Shown one piece after another: positions 35,779-44,375 of a DNA stretch of 64,000 nt. The notes below the pieces were generated by a model. It had not been told where the DNA came from, made no database searches, and worked only from the letters and a program-made list of their open reading frames with translations. The stretch covers positions 868,001 to 932,000 of the forward strand of contig OZ250151.1 of NCBI GenBank assembly GCA_965237725.1, in the 5' to 3' direction. A program made the position numbers and the translations under genes. This stretch comes from G965237725 sp965237725 (GTDB taxonomy: Bacteria > Pseudomonadota > Gammaproteobacteria > Arenicellales > Poriferihabitantaceae). Position 1 is the first letter of the stretch, and each line of letters starts with the position of its first letter.

Positions 35779-36786
35779 ATGCACCTTTCCTATATAAACC
35801 TCTTTAGAGCCATTGCAACGCTGTTTGTAGTATTCAATCACAGCATTCATGGCCTGCAGTGGGGAGCAAATTACGACAACCTCGAAATGTCTCGCCTGAT
35901 GAAAATAGTATTTTCGAATGGCGCTTTTTTCTTCGTATTCATCGCCGGATTCATCTTTCAGCATTTGTTGTTTAAATACGACTACAGAAAATATCTCAAG
36001 TCGAGATTCATGCTGGTCATTCTGCCCTACTTACTGGTATCAATACCTGCGGTATTTGTCTGGACATTCGTGTATCAGAAATCAAGTATAAATATTCCCA
36101 GGGATTTGTATGATCAATCGTGGTGGTATATCGCTGGCTATTACTATTTAAACGGATCCCATATGGCGCCGCTGTGGTTTATTCCTATGATTGCCATGTT
36201 TTACTTGTTGTCGCCATTGTTCGCATTGCTTGACCGATATCCAATAATTTACTTCAGTATCCCTGTGCTGATGTGGATTTCCTATGAATACCCCAGGCAA
36301 TTTAGTCCACTGTTACAGATGATACATTTTTTTCCGGTATATATAATTGGAATGTGTGCAAGCCGGTACAAGGAGCAGATTCTTCCGAAAGTTTACCGAT
36401 ATCGATATCTGGTATTTGTGGCTTTTCTTGGTTTTGTTGCTTATGAATGGTTGATGACAAGACAAATTCAATCCTTTTTCAACTACATGAACAAATTCTG
36501 TTTGTCATTCCTGTTTATCGCCTTGCTCTCACACTACGGCGATAAACCATTTAAGTGGCTAACCTGGTTTGCAGCCATAAATTTCAGCGTATTTTTCCTG
36601 CACACCTATGCTAATGCCGGGTTAAAAATTCTGATTACCGGGGGGCCATCACAATCCCTCCCAATTCTTGGAAACATTGGTTATCAGATGATTTATTACA
36701 CCGTTGTGGTAGGGATATCTATTGCTATCTGTCTGCTGGTAAAGAAAATTTTTGGACAACGCAGTAAATACCTGATTGGTTCCTGA
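35779..36786 (+). CDS. Acyltransferase-3 family membrane protein
   Basis: I place the start at the ATG at 35779 (MHLSYINLFRAIATLF), preceded by GGGAG; the TTG at 35737 adds 14 residues. The product is about 335 residues with roughly ten membrane segments. The N-terminal motif NLFRAIATLFVVFNHS contains the Arg/His pair expected in this family of O-acyltransferases (OafA/NodX type). It probably acetylates a cell-envelope sugar or lipid. It stands alone, between the decarboxylase and the LysE-type exporter. Confidence 0.82.
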   Translation: MHLSYINLFRAIATLFVVFNHSIHGLQWGANYDNLEMSRLMKIVFSNGAFFFVFIAGFIFQHLLFKYDYRKYLKSRFMLVILPYLLVSIPAVFVWTFVYQKSSINIPRDLYDQSWWYIAGYYYLNGSHMAPLWFIPMIAMFYLLSPLFALLDRYPIIYFSIPVLMWISYEYPRQFSPLLQMIHFFPVYIIGMCASRYKEQILPKVYRYRYLVFVAFLGFVAYEWLMTRQIQSFFNYMNKFCLSFLFIALLSHYGDKPFKWLTWFAAINFSVFFLHTYANAGLKILITGGPSQSLPILGNIGYQMIYYTVVVGISIAICLLVKKIFGQRSKYLIGS

Positions 36787-36903
36787 AAAATTGGGTTGCG
36801 GCTTATTGGTCTGCCTTTATGGGTTAGACGAGTAACGTCGCGTTCAACGTTTGGTTTTCGTCGACTCGGGGCTCCGCCCATCTCCACGGTATGCGCTAGT
36901 TGA

Positions 36904-37503
36904 TCATTTGCTAATAGCGGCAAGAGCACCTGCCGCCGATGTGTAAATGAATCCGACGATTTTATTAGCGGTTTTTGTTTTGAGTTTTGATATGAACTTC
37001 GATGCAAATAGCGCATAGGCACCATATACGAAGAAGGATAGAACTGTACCTGTAACTACGATCACTACCCCTTGAATGAATATCGGTTTGTCTGGGCTCA
37101 GAAATACGGGGAGCAACATCATGTTTATGAGCACTACTTTAGGGTTTGACAATGAAATAAGAATGGCAAAAAGAAAAATACGCGTTTTGCTCGTCTCAGT
37201 CTCTGTTACCTGGGAACGGGGTTTTGCAGTAAAAATTTTGTACGCCATGAATAGCAGGTAAATCACGCCAACCCATTTCAAATAAATCAAGATATGCATA
37301 TTATTCGCGAGCAGTAGTCCTAAACCAGCCATCACGATGAGAAGATTTAGTCCGCTCGCAACAGCAAAACCCGCAGAAGCTAATAGTCCATTTTTTGGAC
37401 CGTTAGTCAGTGTTTGACCAATCGCATATGCGGCATTGGGGCCCGGAATCGACAATGCAGAAACAAACGTAACCACAAATAGAAGCCATAAACTCAGTGC
37501 CAT
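36904..37503 (-). CDS. LysE/RhtB-family amino-acid exporter
   Basis: A 199-residue, full-length member with six membrane segments and the hallmark SIPGPNAAYAIGQT (near residue 19) and SLSNPKVVLINMMLLPVF (near 118). It exports amino acids such as threonine, homoserine or lysine. It is intact, unlike the truncated member at 13861. The RidA gene at 37631 lies just upstream on the same strand, a plausible pairing for handling amino-acid intermediates. Confidence 0.92.
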   Translation of the reverse strand: MALSLWLLFVVTFVSALSIPGPNAAYAIGQTLTNGPKNGLLASAGFAVASGLNLLIVMAGLGLLLANNMHILIYLKWVGVIYLLFMAYKIFTAKPRSQVTETETSKTRIFLFAILISLSNPKVVLINMMLLPVFLSPDKPIFIQGVVIVVTGTVLSFFVYGAYALFASKFISKLKTKTANKIVGFIYTSAAGALAAISK

Positions 37504-37630
37504 AATTGTCTCCTCAGTATACTAATACATTCGAATCAGCACCCGCTTTCAGCGATGTACTGCATTCGCTTATTATATGGCCGTTTACAACGCCACGTCC
37601 GATGTCCTTTCCCGCACTCAATAGAACACC

Positions 37631-38026
37631 TCAATCGCCACTACCAATTATCGCCATCGCTTCGATTTCGACCAGCAGGTCCGGCATGACCAGTGCTGGA
37701 GAAACAACTGCGCTGCTCGAAGGCACGCCGTCGGGAAACATTTCAGCGCGAGCCCTACTGAATTCTGCATACCCAGACATGTCCGTCAAATATGTGGTGA
37801 TCTTGACGACATCGGTCATTGTCGCACCGACACTTGAAAGCGCTTCTTCGATATTCTCGAAAGTTTTTATCGATTGGGTGTAGAAGTCGTTCTTTCCAAC
37901 CACGCCCCCTTCACTATCGCATGACACAAGTCCGGAAAGTTGAACCGTGTCCCCAAGTTTCCATCCAACCCAGAAATTCAAGTTCTTGGTCCAGGCCCAG
38001 CCTGGATCCACACGTTGTCGCTTCAT
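37631..38026 (-). CDS. RidA-family protein
   Basis: A 131-residue RidA protein. DTVQLSGLVSCDSEGGVVG near residue 28, a TLENIEEALSSVGATMTDVVKITTYLTD-type middle, and the C-terminal SALVMPDLLVEIEAMAI fit the family. It should deaminate or hydrolyse imine/enamine by-products of PLP enzymes. It is the second RidA-type gene in the window, and is followed by a LysE exporter gene on the same strand. Confidence 0.88.
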   Translation of the reverse strand: MKRQRVDPGWAWTKNLNFWVGWKLGDTVQLSGLVSCDSEGGVVGKNDFYTQSIKTFENIEEALSSVGATMTDVVKITTYLTDMSGYAEFSRARAEMFPDGVPSSSAVVSPALVMPDLLVEIEAMAIIGSGD

Positions 38027-38205
38027 AGACTCTCTCCTATTCGTAATAGCTTAAGTTGGTTGAGTTGATTTTACAACAAATAGAACTCACCCAAGTTTAC
38101 GCAGCAGCGCATTAGTAGTCGACTGCCAATTCACCCATACCGCCAACGATCGGGCGTGATCATTGGCCGATCTTCCAAATTGATGGGCGCGTATTTTTTA
38201 CCGCC

Positions 38206-38275
38206 GCATAACGCCTAAATCAACGACCGAATTTCTCGCAGAGCAAAATCGGTGCGTTGCATTTCCTTGTTATGC
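38206..38275 (-). other. Integron-like attC recombination site
   Basis: A 70-bp imperfect palindrome. Outer arms GCATAAC/GTTATGC (R boxes) are perfect; an inner CAACG/CGTTG pair (L boxes) and CCGA-TTT pair follow, with short unpaired spacers of unequal length between them, as in folded attC sites. The stop codon of the antitoxin gene lies in the outer arm, the usual position for a cassette gene and its attC. No integrase gene is in the window, so this would be a solitary site. Confidence 0.7.
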
Positions 38276-38530
38276 TGCTCGTTCGTGTTCAACTCTCCAG
38301 CCTGGAAATACCAATACAGAAGGATGGCAATGCAAAACTCTAGCTAGTTGTTTAGCTCGTTCGACACCTAGATTAATTCTGTCATTCTCAATGGCAGAAA
38401 TTGTTGATTGAGGAATACCTGTAGCCTTAGCCACTTCATTCTGACTCATTTCTTGAAGTCCTCTAATAATACGTACTGATTGTCCGACTGAAACATCAAT
38501 CTGTGATTTAGCAATTCTGTAATCTTTCAT
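38270..38530 (-). CDS. higA: HigA-type antitoxin (XRE-family helix-turn-helix)
   Basis: Start set at the ATG giving MKDYRIAKSQ, preceded by GGAGA 8 bases upstream and one base after the toxin's stop; the overlapping ATG at 38551 adds seven residues. The 86-residue product has an XRE fold: IRGLQEMSQNEVAKATGIPQSTISAIENDR. It neutralises the toxin encoded upstream and represses their promoter. The stop codon lies within the attC-like site at its 3' end. Confidence 0.87.
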   Translation of the reverse strand: MKDYRIAKSQIDVSVGQSVRIIRGLQEMSQNEVAKATGIPQSTISAIENDRINLGVERAKQLARVLHCHPSVLVFPGWRVEHERAA

Positions 38531-38531
38531 C

Positions 38532-38813
38532 TCATTTTCTCCGGTAGTCATGTGCGGTTATATTTAATACCTGCACTAGCACTTCGTTTCTTACAATTTT
38601 GTAGATAATTCGATATTTCAAACCTAACCTCGAAGATCGATGTCCTTTCCATTCCCTCTGTAATCCCTCATCGTTAAATCCCTTAATCAATTTCAATCCT
38701 TCAGGCCCAGAAACTGAAACGATATCTTTCCATTTCTCATACTTTTTAAGTATTTCGATTGGAACAGAATGGAGCTGTCGAACAACACGACGGTGTTCAT
38801 AAATAACCCACAT
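38532..38813 (-). CDS. higB: RelE/HigB-type toxin
   Basis: A 93-residue basic toxin: IVSVSGPEGLKLIKGFNDEGLQREWKGHRSSRLGLKYRIIYKIV and a final NITAHDYRRK fit the HigB/RelE family of ribosome-dependent mRNA interferases. The toxin gene precedes its antitoxin gene, the higBA order. The start codon lies inside the imperfect palindrome at 38810-38847, the probable operator. Confidence 0.86.
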   Translation of the reverse strand: MWVIYEHRRVVRQLHSVPIEILKKYEKWKDIVSVSGPEGLKLIKGFNDEGLQREWKGHRSSRLGLKYRIIYKIVRNEVLVQVLNITAHDYRRK

Positions 38814-38847
38814 ACCATATATAGTATATATATCTTATATAGTATGT
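38810..38847 (-). promoter_or_regulatory. Probable higBA operator/promoter palindrome
   Basis: An AT-rich imperfect palindrome, about 38 bp (ACATAC on one side, GTATGT on the other, with TATATA-type arms), overlapping the toxin start codon. Such sites bind the antitoxin and contain the -10 element. The exact half-site cannot be set by eye. Confidence 0.55.
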
Positions 38848-38910
38848 CAAACAAGCAGTATAACGAAGTGTTATCCGCCCTGCTTTAAGCTGTGCGTGCT
38901 CAACGTCTTG

Positions 38911-39079
38911 CTAGGTAACACGTTCAATCTTCGTGACCTTACGCAGATCAACATTCTTTCTGGCCTGGGCAATGGGCAAGATCAAATTGACCCTGCATCG
39001 CCAACCAACATTCAGCCGAGCAACCCAAAGACTTTGACAACCGCAATGCCATCTCAGGAGAAACATTACTTTCACCATT
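38911..39079 (-). pseudogene. 3' remnant of a HigA-type antitoxin gene
   Basis: Reading minus strand, NGESNVSPEMALRLSKSLGC and then AECWLAMQGQFDL match the C-terminal half of HigA antitoxins. One frameshift near the end is needed to reach ARKNVDLRKVTKIERVT and the stop at 38911. The N-terminal half, including the helix-turn-helix, is absent, with a stop codon just upstream. It lies directly beyond the higBA promoter and may be a second cassette remnant. Confidence 0.75.
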
Positions 39080-39207
39080 GAACTCCCTTTAAAGAAACGG
39101 ATAAATTGAGTACCTCTTTATTGTTTAAAACGAAATTCACATAGTAAAAGAGTATTTGATCGAGTAAAATTATTGGACGATACCTACAACTTTACAGAGG
39201 ATATACA

Positions 39208-39594
39208 ATGAAATTCCTAGACACATACCAAGAGCATGCGTACGCGCTACTGAGGATCGTTATCGGTTATTTATTCTTATGCCATGGAACACAAACATTA
39301 TTTGATTTTCCTACCCCATTTCCTTGGGGACCACTGGGCCCTCTTGAAGTCACAGAAGGTGTCATCGAATTGGTTGGTGGCGGTCTGATAATGATCGGAC
39401 TATTTACCCGGTATGCTGCATTTATTTGCAGTGGCGAAATGGCATTTGCTTATTGGATCGGTCATGCTCCAGATTCTAATCCACTTTTTCCGATCACAAA
39501 CGGTGGTAACCTGGCGGTTTTATATTGCTTCGTGTTTCTATACATTGCCTGTAAAGGTGCTGGGATGTGGAGTGTAGATTCGCGTCAATCATAA
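39208..39594 (+). CDS. DoxX-family membrane protein
   Basis: A 128-residue protein with about four membrane segments and the DoxX/SURF4-type pattern ALLRIVIGYLFLCHGTQTLFDFP at residues 13-35, then GPLEVTEGVIELVGGGLIMIG and AYWIGHAPDS. DoxX proteins sit in redox or quinone-linked complexes; the exact role here is unknown. AGAGG lies shortly before the ATG. It is isolated between the toxin remnants and an IS3 relic. Confidence 0.88.
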   Translation: MKFLDTYQEHAYALLRIVIGYLFLCHGTQTLFDFPTPFPWGPLGPLEVTEGVIELVGGGLIMIGLFTRYAAFICSGEMAFAYWIGHAPDSNPLFPITNGGNLAVLYCFVFLYIACKGAGMWSVDSRQS

Positions 39595-39729
39595 CTTCAT
39601 GGGTATTTTGGGCTTAGAGTAAAAATAAACCAAAATTTAGTACTCCCGACAAATTTCGATCTGTGGTCTTTCGCTTAGGATAGTCTGATTTCCATTCTCC
39701 ATACCTAAGATCACAGCGATGTTGTCTTA

Positions 39730-39846
39730 ATTTTGGACGTTTCATGGGTTTTATCTCCATGGCTATCGTTGTGATGGGCACTTGGACATTTCCATCAACC
39801 GAACCGCTTCTCGCTTAAACTCTCTATGTATACGTTTTATAGGGCT
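39730..39846 (-). pseudogene. Relic of an IS3-type OrfA
   Basis: Reading minus strand from about 39843, IKRIHREFKREAVRLMEMSK matches the start of IS3-family OrfA; a premature stop then interrupts it. In the next frame ITTIAMEIKPMKRPKLRQH may continue the match weakly. No inverted repeats of the IS can be found. The rest of the 39595-40001 gap holds nothing further. Confidence 0.6.
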
Positions 39847-40001
39847 TTCTTTTCTGGTTCATTGGGATGCCTCAGACAACATTGTGCCTGATTTAATGTA
39901 TTCGATAAACTGGGGGAGGTTCGCCCTGCCCCCTTTATTCTTCTATTGAATATTATTGCTAACCCATATGTAAAACTCAATAACTTAAGCGGAGAAAACC
40001 A

Positions 40002-40871
40002 ATGACTATTAAGGTGCTGGATAAACGAATGCTCAATATCGTTGCGGAAAATCAATCCGTTGATGTAATTGATGACACTTTTGGATTCATTGAAGGCCCC
40101 ATCTGGCACCCTATTGAACACCACATCACATTCAGCGATATACCAGAAAGCAAAATGTATCGCTGGAGCGAAACTGCGGGGTTAACTGTTTACCGTGATC
40201 CCACCAATAAAGCCAACGGTAATACCTACGATCAAAGCGGTCGAATTTTAAGTTGTGAACATGCTTTTAGTCGGGTGACACGGGATGACCGAGGAGAGGC
40301 GGAAGTTGTCGTCAGTCACTTTGAAGGCAAAGAACTCAACAGCCCTAATGACATTGTTGTACGCAGCGATGGAATGATATATTTTACCGATCCAAATTAT
40401 GGCAGAGACGCTATGTATGGAGTTGCTCGGGAACAACAGCTGGATTTCCAGGGCGTATATCAACTTCACCCAGACACCCTGGAACTTACTTTACTCGACA
40501 GGGATTTCACGACACCCAACGGGCTTTGTTTTGGCCTGGACGAATCGATATTATTCGTCGCCGACACTGAACTAAACCATGTTCGCCGATTTCGGCTTGA
40601 AGGGAATAGTTTATCTGGTGGAGAAGTGTTCATACATTCACCCTATCCTGATGGCCTGAAAATTGACTCCCTGGGAAATATGTATGCCGGCGGACCCGAA
40701 GGCGTGCATATATACGATGGAAAAGATGGAACACCGCTTGGTGTAATACAAACCCCAGATTTCTGTGCCAACTTCACCTGGGGTGGCAACGACCTGTTGA
40801 CCATGTATATGACAGCATCAAATGGATTTTATCAGGCTAAGGTGAATATCCCAGGAAGCCCTCTTTTTTAA
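40002..40871 (+). CDS. SMP-30/gluconolactonase family hydrolase
   Basis: A 289-residue six-bladed propeller protein: FGFIEGPIWHPIEHHITFSDIPESKMYRW near residue 28, LNSPNDIVVRSDGMIYFTDPNYG near 109 and FTTPNGLCFGLDESILFVADT near 168. The conserved Glu, Asn and Asp residues are ligands of the catalytic divalent metal. It hydrolyses sugar lactones or similar esters. It is convergent with the proline-racemase-like gene, whose stop lies 65 bases away. Confidence 0.92.
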   Translation: MTIKVLDKRMLNIVAENQSVDVIDDTFGFIEGPIWHPIEHHITFSDIPESKMYRWSETAGLTVYRDPTNKANGNTYDQSGRILSCEHAFSRVTRDDRGEAEVVVSHFEGKELNSPNDIVVRSDGMIYFTDPNYGRDAMYGVAREQQLDFQGVYQLHPDTLELTLLDRDFTTPNGLCFGLDESILFVADTELNHVRRFRLEGNSLSGGEVFIHSPYPDGLKIDSLGNMYAGGPEGVHIYDGKDGTPLGVIQTPDFCANFTWGGNDLLTMYMTASNGFYQAKVNIPGSPLF

Positions 40872-40935
40872 TGCCAAAGCAACCTTTTTATTTGAGGTGG
40901 GATGCCGGGAAGGTAATTTAAATGGTCAGTGCTCT

Positions 40936-41982
40936 TTAGTTACGATTATTATATTCCAGTATTTGAAACAGACCATCATTTGGCGTCAATGGATCAAGCT
41001 GGTCAACGGGTAAATGAGATCGTGCAATGGTATAGCTTTCACCGGTAATCGAAACAATGGTTGCCCCTTGTGCCCCATCGATAATCTTGCCCATTAAGGT
41101 TGTATCAAATGGTGAAATGGCCGTTAGTTCATCACCCATCTTCATTTCACCTATGGATACCAGCTGAGCTGCAGCCGCCATTGTTCCCGTTCCCGCTGGG
41201 CTGCGGCAAATGCTGCTAGATGGATGCACATAGGTCGAGATACGTCTCTCAAACTGACCCACCTCCCGTCGTTGGGCAGCGCCGGCGAGCAAGGCAAAGG
41301 AAGGCGCCCCAGGGTCGCCCAATTCAGGATGACGCCAATGATATTCCTTGCGTACGGATTCAACGAAACGCGAAGAGAACAGTGTGAGTTGTGATGCTTC
41401 TTCTTTCCTAAGGGAAAAACCCAGAACCTCCGCATCAACTATGGGGTAAAACACACCCGCCCAAACCAGATCAAAGGCGATTATCCCATAACCCTCGACA
41501 TTTACTTTCAAACCTTTTTCTGACATGAATGAAGGCGCTTCAGATGTAAAGGTAACGTTTCTGACTCTCCCCTGTTTGCAATCAGCCACAACCTCAACAA
41601 GCCCACAAGGTGCTTCCAGGCTGACTTTTTGTTTTCCCTCTTTCATTGCGATTATCCCTGTTTCCAATAGCGCATGGACAGTGCTGATTGTGTTGGTGCC
41701 AGAGAATAAAGGATAGCCCATTGATTCCATAATGATGAAACCGGCATCGGCCTTGGGGTGGGTTGATTTGACAATGAGATTTGCAAACAAAGAAGGATGG
41801 CCCCCTCTCGGTTCATTAAGAAGAAACTGCCGCAGACCATCAGCTTGCTGGCTCAGGTAATCCCCTTGCTCGCGCACCGTTTTCCCGGGGAGTTCCTTTA
41901 CGCCACTGATGACAATTCGGCTAACATCTCCACCGACATGAACGTCTAGCACTTCGATGGTGGCAGGTCGTGTTTCAGTCAC
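40936..41982 (-). CDS. Proline-racemase-fold protein lacking both catalytic cysteines
   Basis: A 348-residue protein of the proline racemase/hydroxyproline epimerase superfamily. At the first catalytic site the family has MCGHxT; here it reads YPLFSGTNTIS, giving Ser94. At the second the family has SPCGTG or SPTGTG; here it reads SPAGTGTMA, giving Ala263. It therefore cannot act by the classic two-thiol mechanism and may be a dehydratase-like or altered enzyme. It is convergent with the SMP-30 gene. Confidence 0.85.
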   Translation of the reverse strand: MTETRPATIEVLDVHVGGDVSRIVISGVKELPGKTVREQGDYLSQQADGLRQFLLNEPRGGHPSLFANLIVKSTHPKADAGFIIMESMGYPLFSGTNTISTVHALLETGIIAMKEGKQKVSLEAPCGLVEVVADCKQGRVRNVTFTSEAPSFMSEKGLKVNVEGYGIIAFDLVWAGVFYPIVDAEVLGFSLRKEEASQLTLFSSRFVESVRKEYHWRHPELGDPGAPSFALLAGAAQRREVGQFERRISTYVHPSSSICRSPAGTGTMAAAAQLVSIGEMKMGDELTAISPFDTTLMGKIIDGAQGATIVSITGESYTIARSHLPVDQLDPLTPNDGLFQILEYNNRN

Positions 41983-42103
41983 AATTGGGAAGAATGGATA
42001 GTGTTTAAAGGGTACCTACTCTTTTACTTAACATGAAGTGTAAACAGAGACAGATGTATTTAAATTGGAAAAAATATATCTAACCCGATCTTAGGATGCA
42101 AAC

Positions 42104-42448
42104 CTACTCATTAGGATCAACAGGACGCACACATACACATAAATATTCTCTAACTCTAAAATCTGCCTTATCAATCCCGATTCCATTTTCACCCGTTTCC
42201 CCATGATCTTGGACGTCGTTATCAGAATCCCACCAACGCATTCCGCTTTTCCAGGAAAACAGCCTACACCAACACGGCTCATCACACTGCTTATCCCTCG
42301 GAACGCAGGATATTATACGACTGGCAGGATCTGCCGGGTCTGTAGGCGCGCCACCTATAGAACAGGTGTCTGTGCTACAAACCGTCCAGTCAAGCAACTG
42401 ATTTCCTTTTTTCGGCGGATCTTTTATTAGTAAATCATCATTTTTCAT
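42104..42448 (-). CDS. Small Cys-rich protein of unknown function
   Basis: A 114-residue product starting MKNDDLLIKDPPKKG, with AAGGA about 10 bases before the ATG. It has eight cysteines, most in close groups (CSTDTCS, CWC, CVCV), and an acidic middle. There is no signal peptide. It resembles no family I can name. It could be a metal-binding or modified peptide; no modifying enzyme is immediately adjacent. It may be novel or spurious. Confidence 0.5.
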   Translation of the reverse strand: MKNDDLLIKDPPKKGNQLLDWTVCSTDTCSIGGAPTDPADPASRIISCVPRDKQCDEPCWCRLFSWKSGMRWWDSDNDVQDHGETGENGIGIDKADFRVREYLCVCVRPVDPNE

Positions 42449-42687
42449 TGGGTTTATCCTTATTGTTGGCTATCAATTACGCCAGTTGTTTAGTTTGCAA
42501 AGAAGTCTAATGACCAGATCAGCGACTAATTTGTGCGATTGTATTTCCTGGATTAAAGAGAACTCGCCCATTAATTCCATCATACATGTTAGCTCTGAAT
42601 TATAGGGATCAGTATCATTTATCTTATGTTGATTTGGGTAATATCGTGCAATACAATCTTTTGCTTCAACGGCCGAAAATTCAGAAT

Positions 42688-43368
42688 ATGCATCAAATTG
42701 AAATACCCAAAGAAATTATTGACCGAATCAGACGGCGGCGTGAACAAGTAAAAATCAATGACCAGTTGCAGCCCGAAAACACCGCGCTTTTGGTAATTGA
42801 CATGCAGAACTGCTTTTTGCAGCCAGATTTTTCTGTTATCGAGGTACCAGAATCACGAGAAATTATCCCCAACGTAAACCGACTCGCAAATTCGTTTAGA
42901 AAATCAGGTTCTAGTGTCATTTGGACACGCCATAGTTCGTGTAAAGACTGGCAAAGTTGGTACGGGAAAATTTGTGATGAAAAGACTTGTGATCTAATTA
43001 TTGAAGAGACTCGACCCGGTTCATTCGGCCATGCGCTGTCCGATAAAATGGATGTAATGGATGCAGATATTTTGGTAGACAAGGAAAGATACAGCGCGTT
43101 GATTAAGGGAACTAATCACCCCGATCTGGAGGTTATCTTGCGCGATAATGGAATTGAGAATCTGGTAATCGTCGGAACTTTAACCAACGTTTGTTGTGAG
43201 TCCACGGCACGGGATGCGATGATGCTGGGATTTAACGTAATTTTTGTTTCCGATGCTAACGCCACTCGTAGCGACGCTGAACACAATGCAACCCTGATCA
43301 GCCTGATCCAGATCGTTGCCGATATACAAAGCACTGAAGAAGTATTACAACTTGTTGCGACCGATTAA
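42688..43368 (+). CDS. Isochorismatase-family cysteine hydrolase
   Basis: I place the start at the ATG giving MHQIEIPKEIIDRI, because the longer upstream frame to 42586 adds 34 residues not typical of the family. The product is about 226 residues with the catalytic Asp in LLVIDMQNCF, Lys in LVDKERYSAL and Cys in TLTNVCCESTARDAM. The substrate could be a cyanuric- or nicotinamide-like amide. It stands upstream of a methyltransferase gene. Confidence 0.87.
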   Translation: MHQIEIPKEIIDRIRRRREQVKINDQLQPENTALLVIDMQNCFLQPDFSVIEVPESREIIPNVNRLANSFRKSGSSVIWTRHSSCKDWQSWYGKICDEKTCDLIIEETRPGSFGHALSDKMDVMDADILVDKERYSALIKGTNHPDLEVILRDNGIENLVIVGTLTNVCCESTARDAMMLGFNVIFVSDANATRSDAEHNATLISLIQIVADIQSTEEVLQLVATD

Positions 43369-43459
43369 TTTTCAATGACAATCATTATACTTTGTCTTAA
43401 TGAATTACAGTAACTCTGTCAGCATAAGCACACAACTTTAAAAATCAGGATAAACCATT

Positions 43460-44086
43460 GTGAATGAAACAACCAAGGTAGGGGATTCCTACCACGCAAA
43501 ATCTCCAGAAGAACAACTGGCCGTTTACGACGCCTGGGCTGGAGACTACGAAAAAGACTTGTGTAACATGGGCTATCGGCTGCCCGCGATCGCAGCCACA
43601 ATATTTGCACGCTTTGTTTCTTTAGATACCGGGCCAATTCTCGATGCTGGCTGCGGCGGCGGCATTCAGTCCGAGCCATTACATCATGCCGGCTATGGAC
43701 CGATTATCGGAATCGACTTTTCCCAGGGTATGCTCGACGTCGCCAGGGAAAAAGGAATCTACAATGAATTACATCAAATGGCCCTCGGCGGAAAACTCGA
43801 TTTTGCCGACGAAACATTTCCGGTAATTTTTTCCACTGGAACAATTACGCCCAAACACGCACCACCGGAAAGTTTCGAAGAATTAATCCGCATAGCAAAA
43901 ACCGGAGGGCTGTTTATATTCTCGATGAGAAACGACCCCGCCCAGGAACCCGGATATCCGGCAGCGCTTGAACGCCTGAGCAAAGAAGGTCGCTGGAAAA
44001 AACTTTTTACAACAGAAGGGTTTCAGTCAATGCCCTATGGCGAACCAAGCGTGACTCACCAGATTCATGTTTATGAAAAGACCTAG
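43460..44086 (+). CDS. Class I SAM-dependent methyltransferase
   Basis: A 208-residue protein with the SAM motif ILDAGCGGGIQSEPLHHAG near residue 62, then IIGIDFSQGMLDVAREKG and the later FVISTGTITPKHAPPESFEEL-type text, and GGLFIFSMRNDP. It starts with GTG just after AAACC. The acceptor is unknown. Repeats begin about 14 bases after its stop. Confidence 0.9.
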   Translation: MNETTKVGDSYHAKSPEEQLAVYDAWAGDYEKDLCNMGYRLPAIAATIFARFVSLDTGPILDAGCGGGIQSEPLHHAGYGPIIGIDFSQGMLDVAREKGIYNELHQMALGGKLDFADETFPVIFSTGTITPKHAPPESFEELIRIAKTGGLFIFSMRNDPAQEPGYPAALERLSKEGRWKKLFTTEGFQSMPYGEPSVTHQIHVYEKT

Positions 44087-44099
44087 GTCGAGTGTTGAT

Positions 44100-44221
44100 T
44101 ACAGGAATATGGGGTCAGTACAGGAATATGGGGTCAGGTCTTTGATTTTGGATATTGATTGCACCAATCTTGATTATACAGTGACTAGGCATTTCTGGCC
44201 CAAAACCAAAGACCTGACCCC
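44100..44221. repeat. 92-bp inverted-repeat element, copy 1, with duplicated left end
   Basis: The element runs from GGGGTCAGGTCTTTG (44130) to its inverse CAAAGACCTGACCCC (ending 44221), with terminal repeats of 22 bp (one mismatch) and a 48-bp interior. A perfect 19-nt duplication, TACAGGAATATGGGGTCAG, lies at 44100-44118 and 44119-44137. The interior is in the reverse orientation to copies 3 and 4. Such GGGGTCAGG elements accompany REP-associated transposases in gammaproteobacteria; none is present here. Confidence 0.88.
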
Positions 44222-44261
44222 GCATCTTTACTACGAGATTGTCGCTTAATGAAATTGGTAA

Positions 44262-44357
44262 CAGAGCATTGATGTTGATTTACACCCAAGCATTAATGCT
44301 CTGACACCGATAATCTTTAATGCTCTGACACCGATAATCTGCTGACACCGATAATCT
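44262..44357. repeat. Iterated TTAATGCTCTGACACC motif, locus A
   Basis: Three consecutive copies: ATTAATGCTCTGACACC, TTAATGCTCTGACACC and GCTGACACC, each followed by the same 8 bases GATAATCT. An inverted partner AGAGCATTGATG lies at 44263-44274, giving a hairpin. Loci B (59726) and C (63346) have the same motif but different 8-base flanks. The 44087-44375 gap contains this, copy 1 of the 92-bp element and nothing else visible. Confidence 0.85.
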
Positions 44358-44375
44358 GAGCTCAATAGTTTAATT

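Noticed and set aside
36787..36903. A possible second attC around GTTAGAC
   Set aside because: No matching GTCTAAC partner or inner boxes could be found at the right spacing.
44262..44357. CRISPR-like repeats
   Set aside because: Units are 17 bases or less with identical 8-base spacers; no variable spacers or cas genes.
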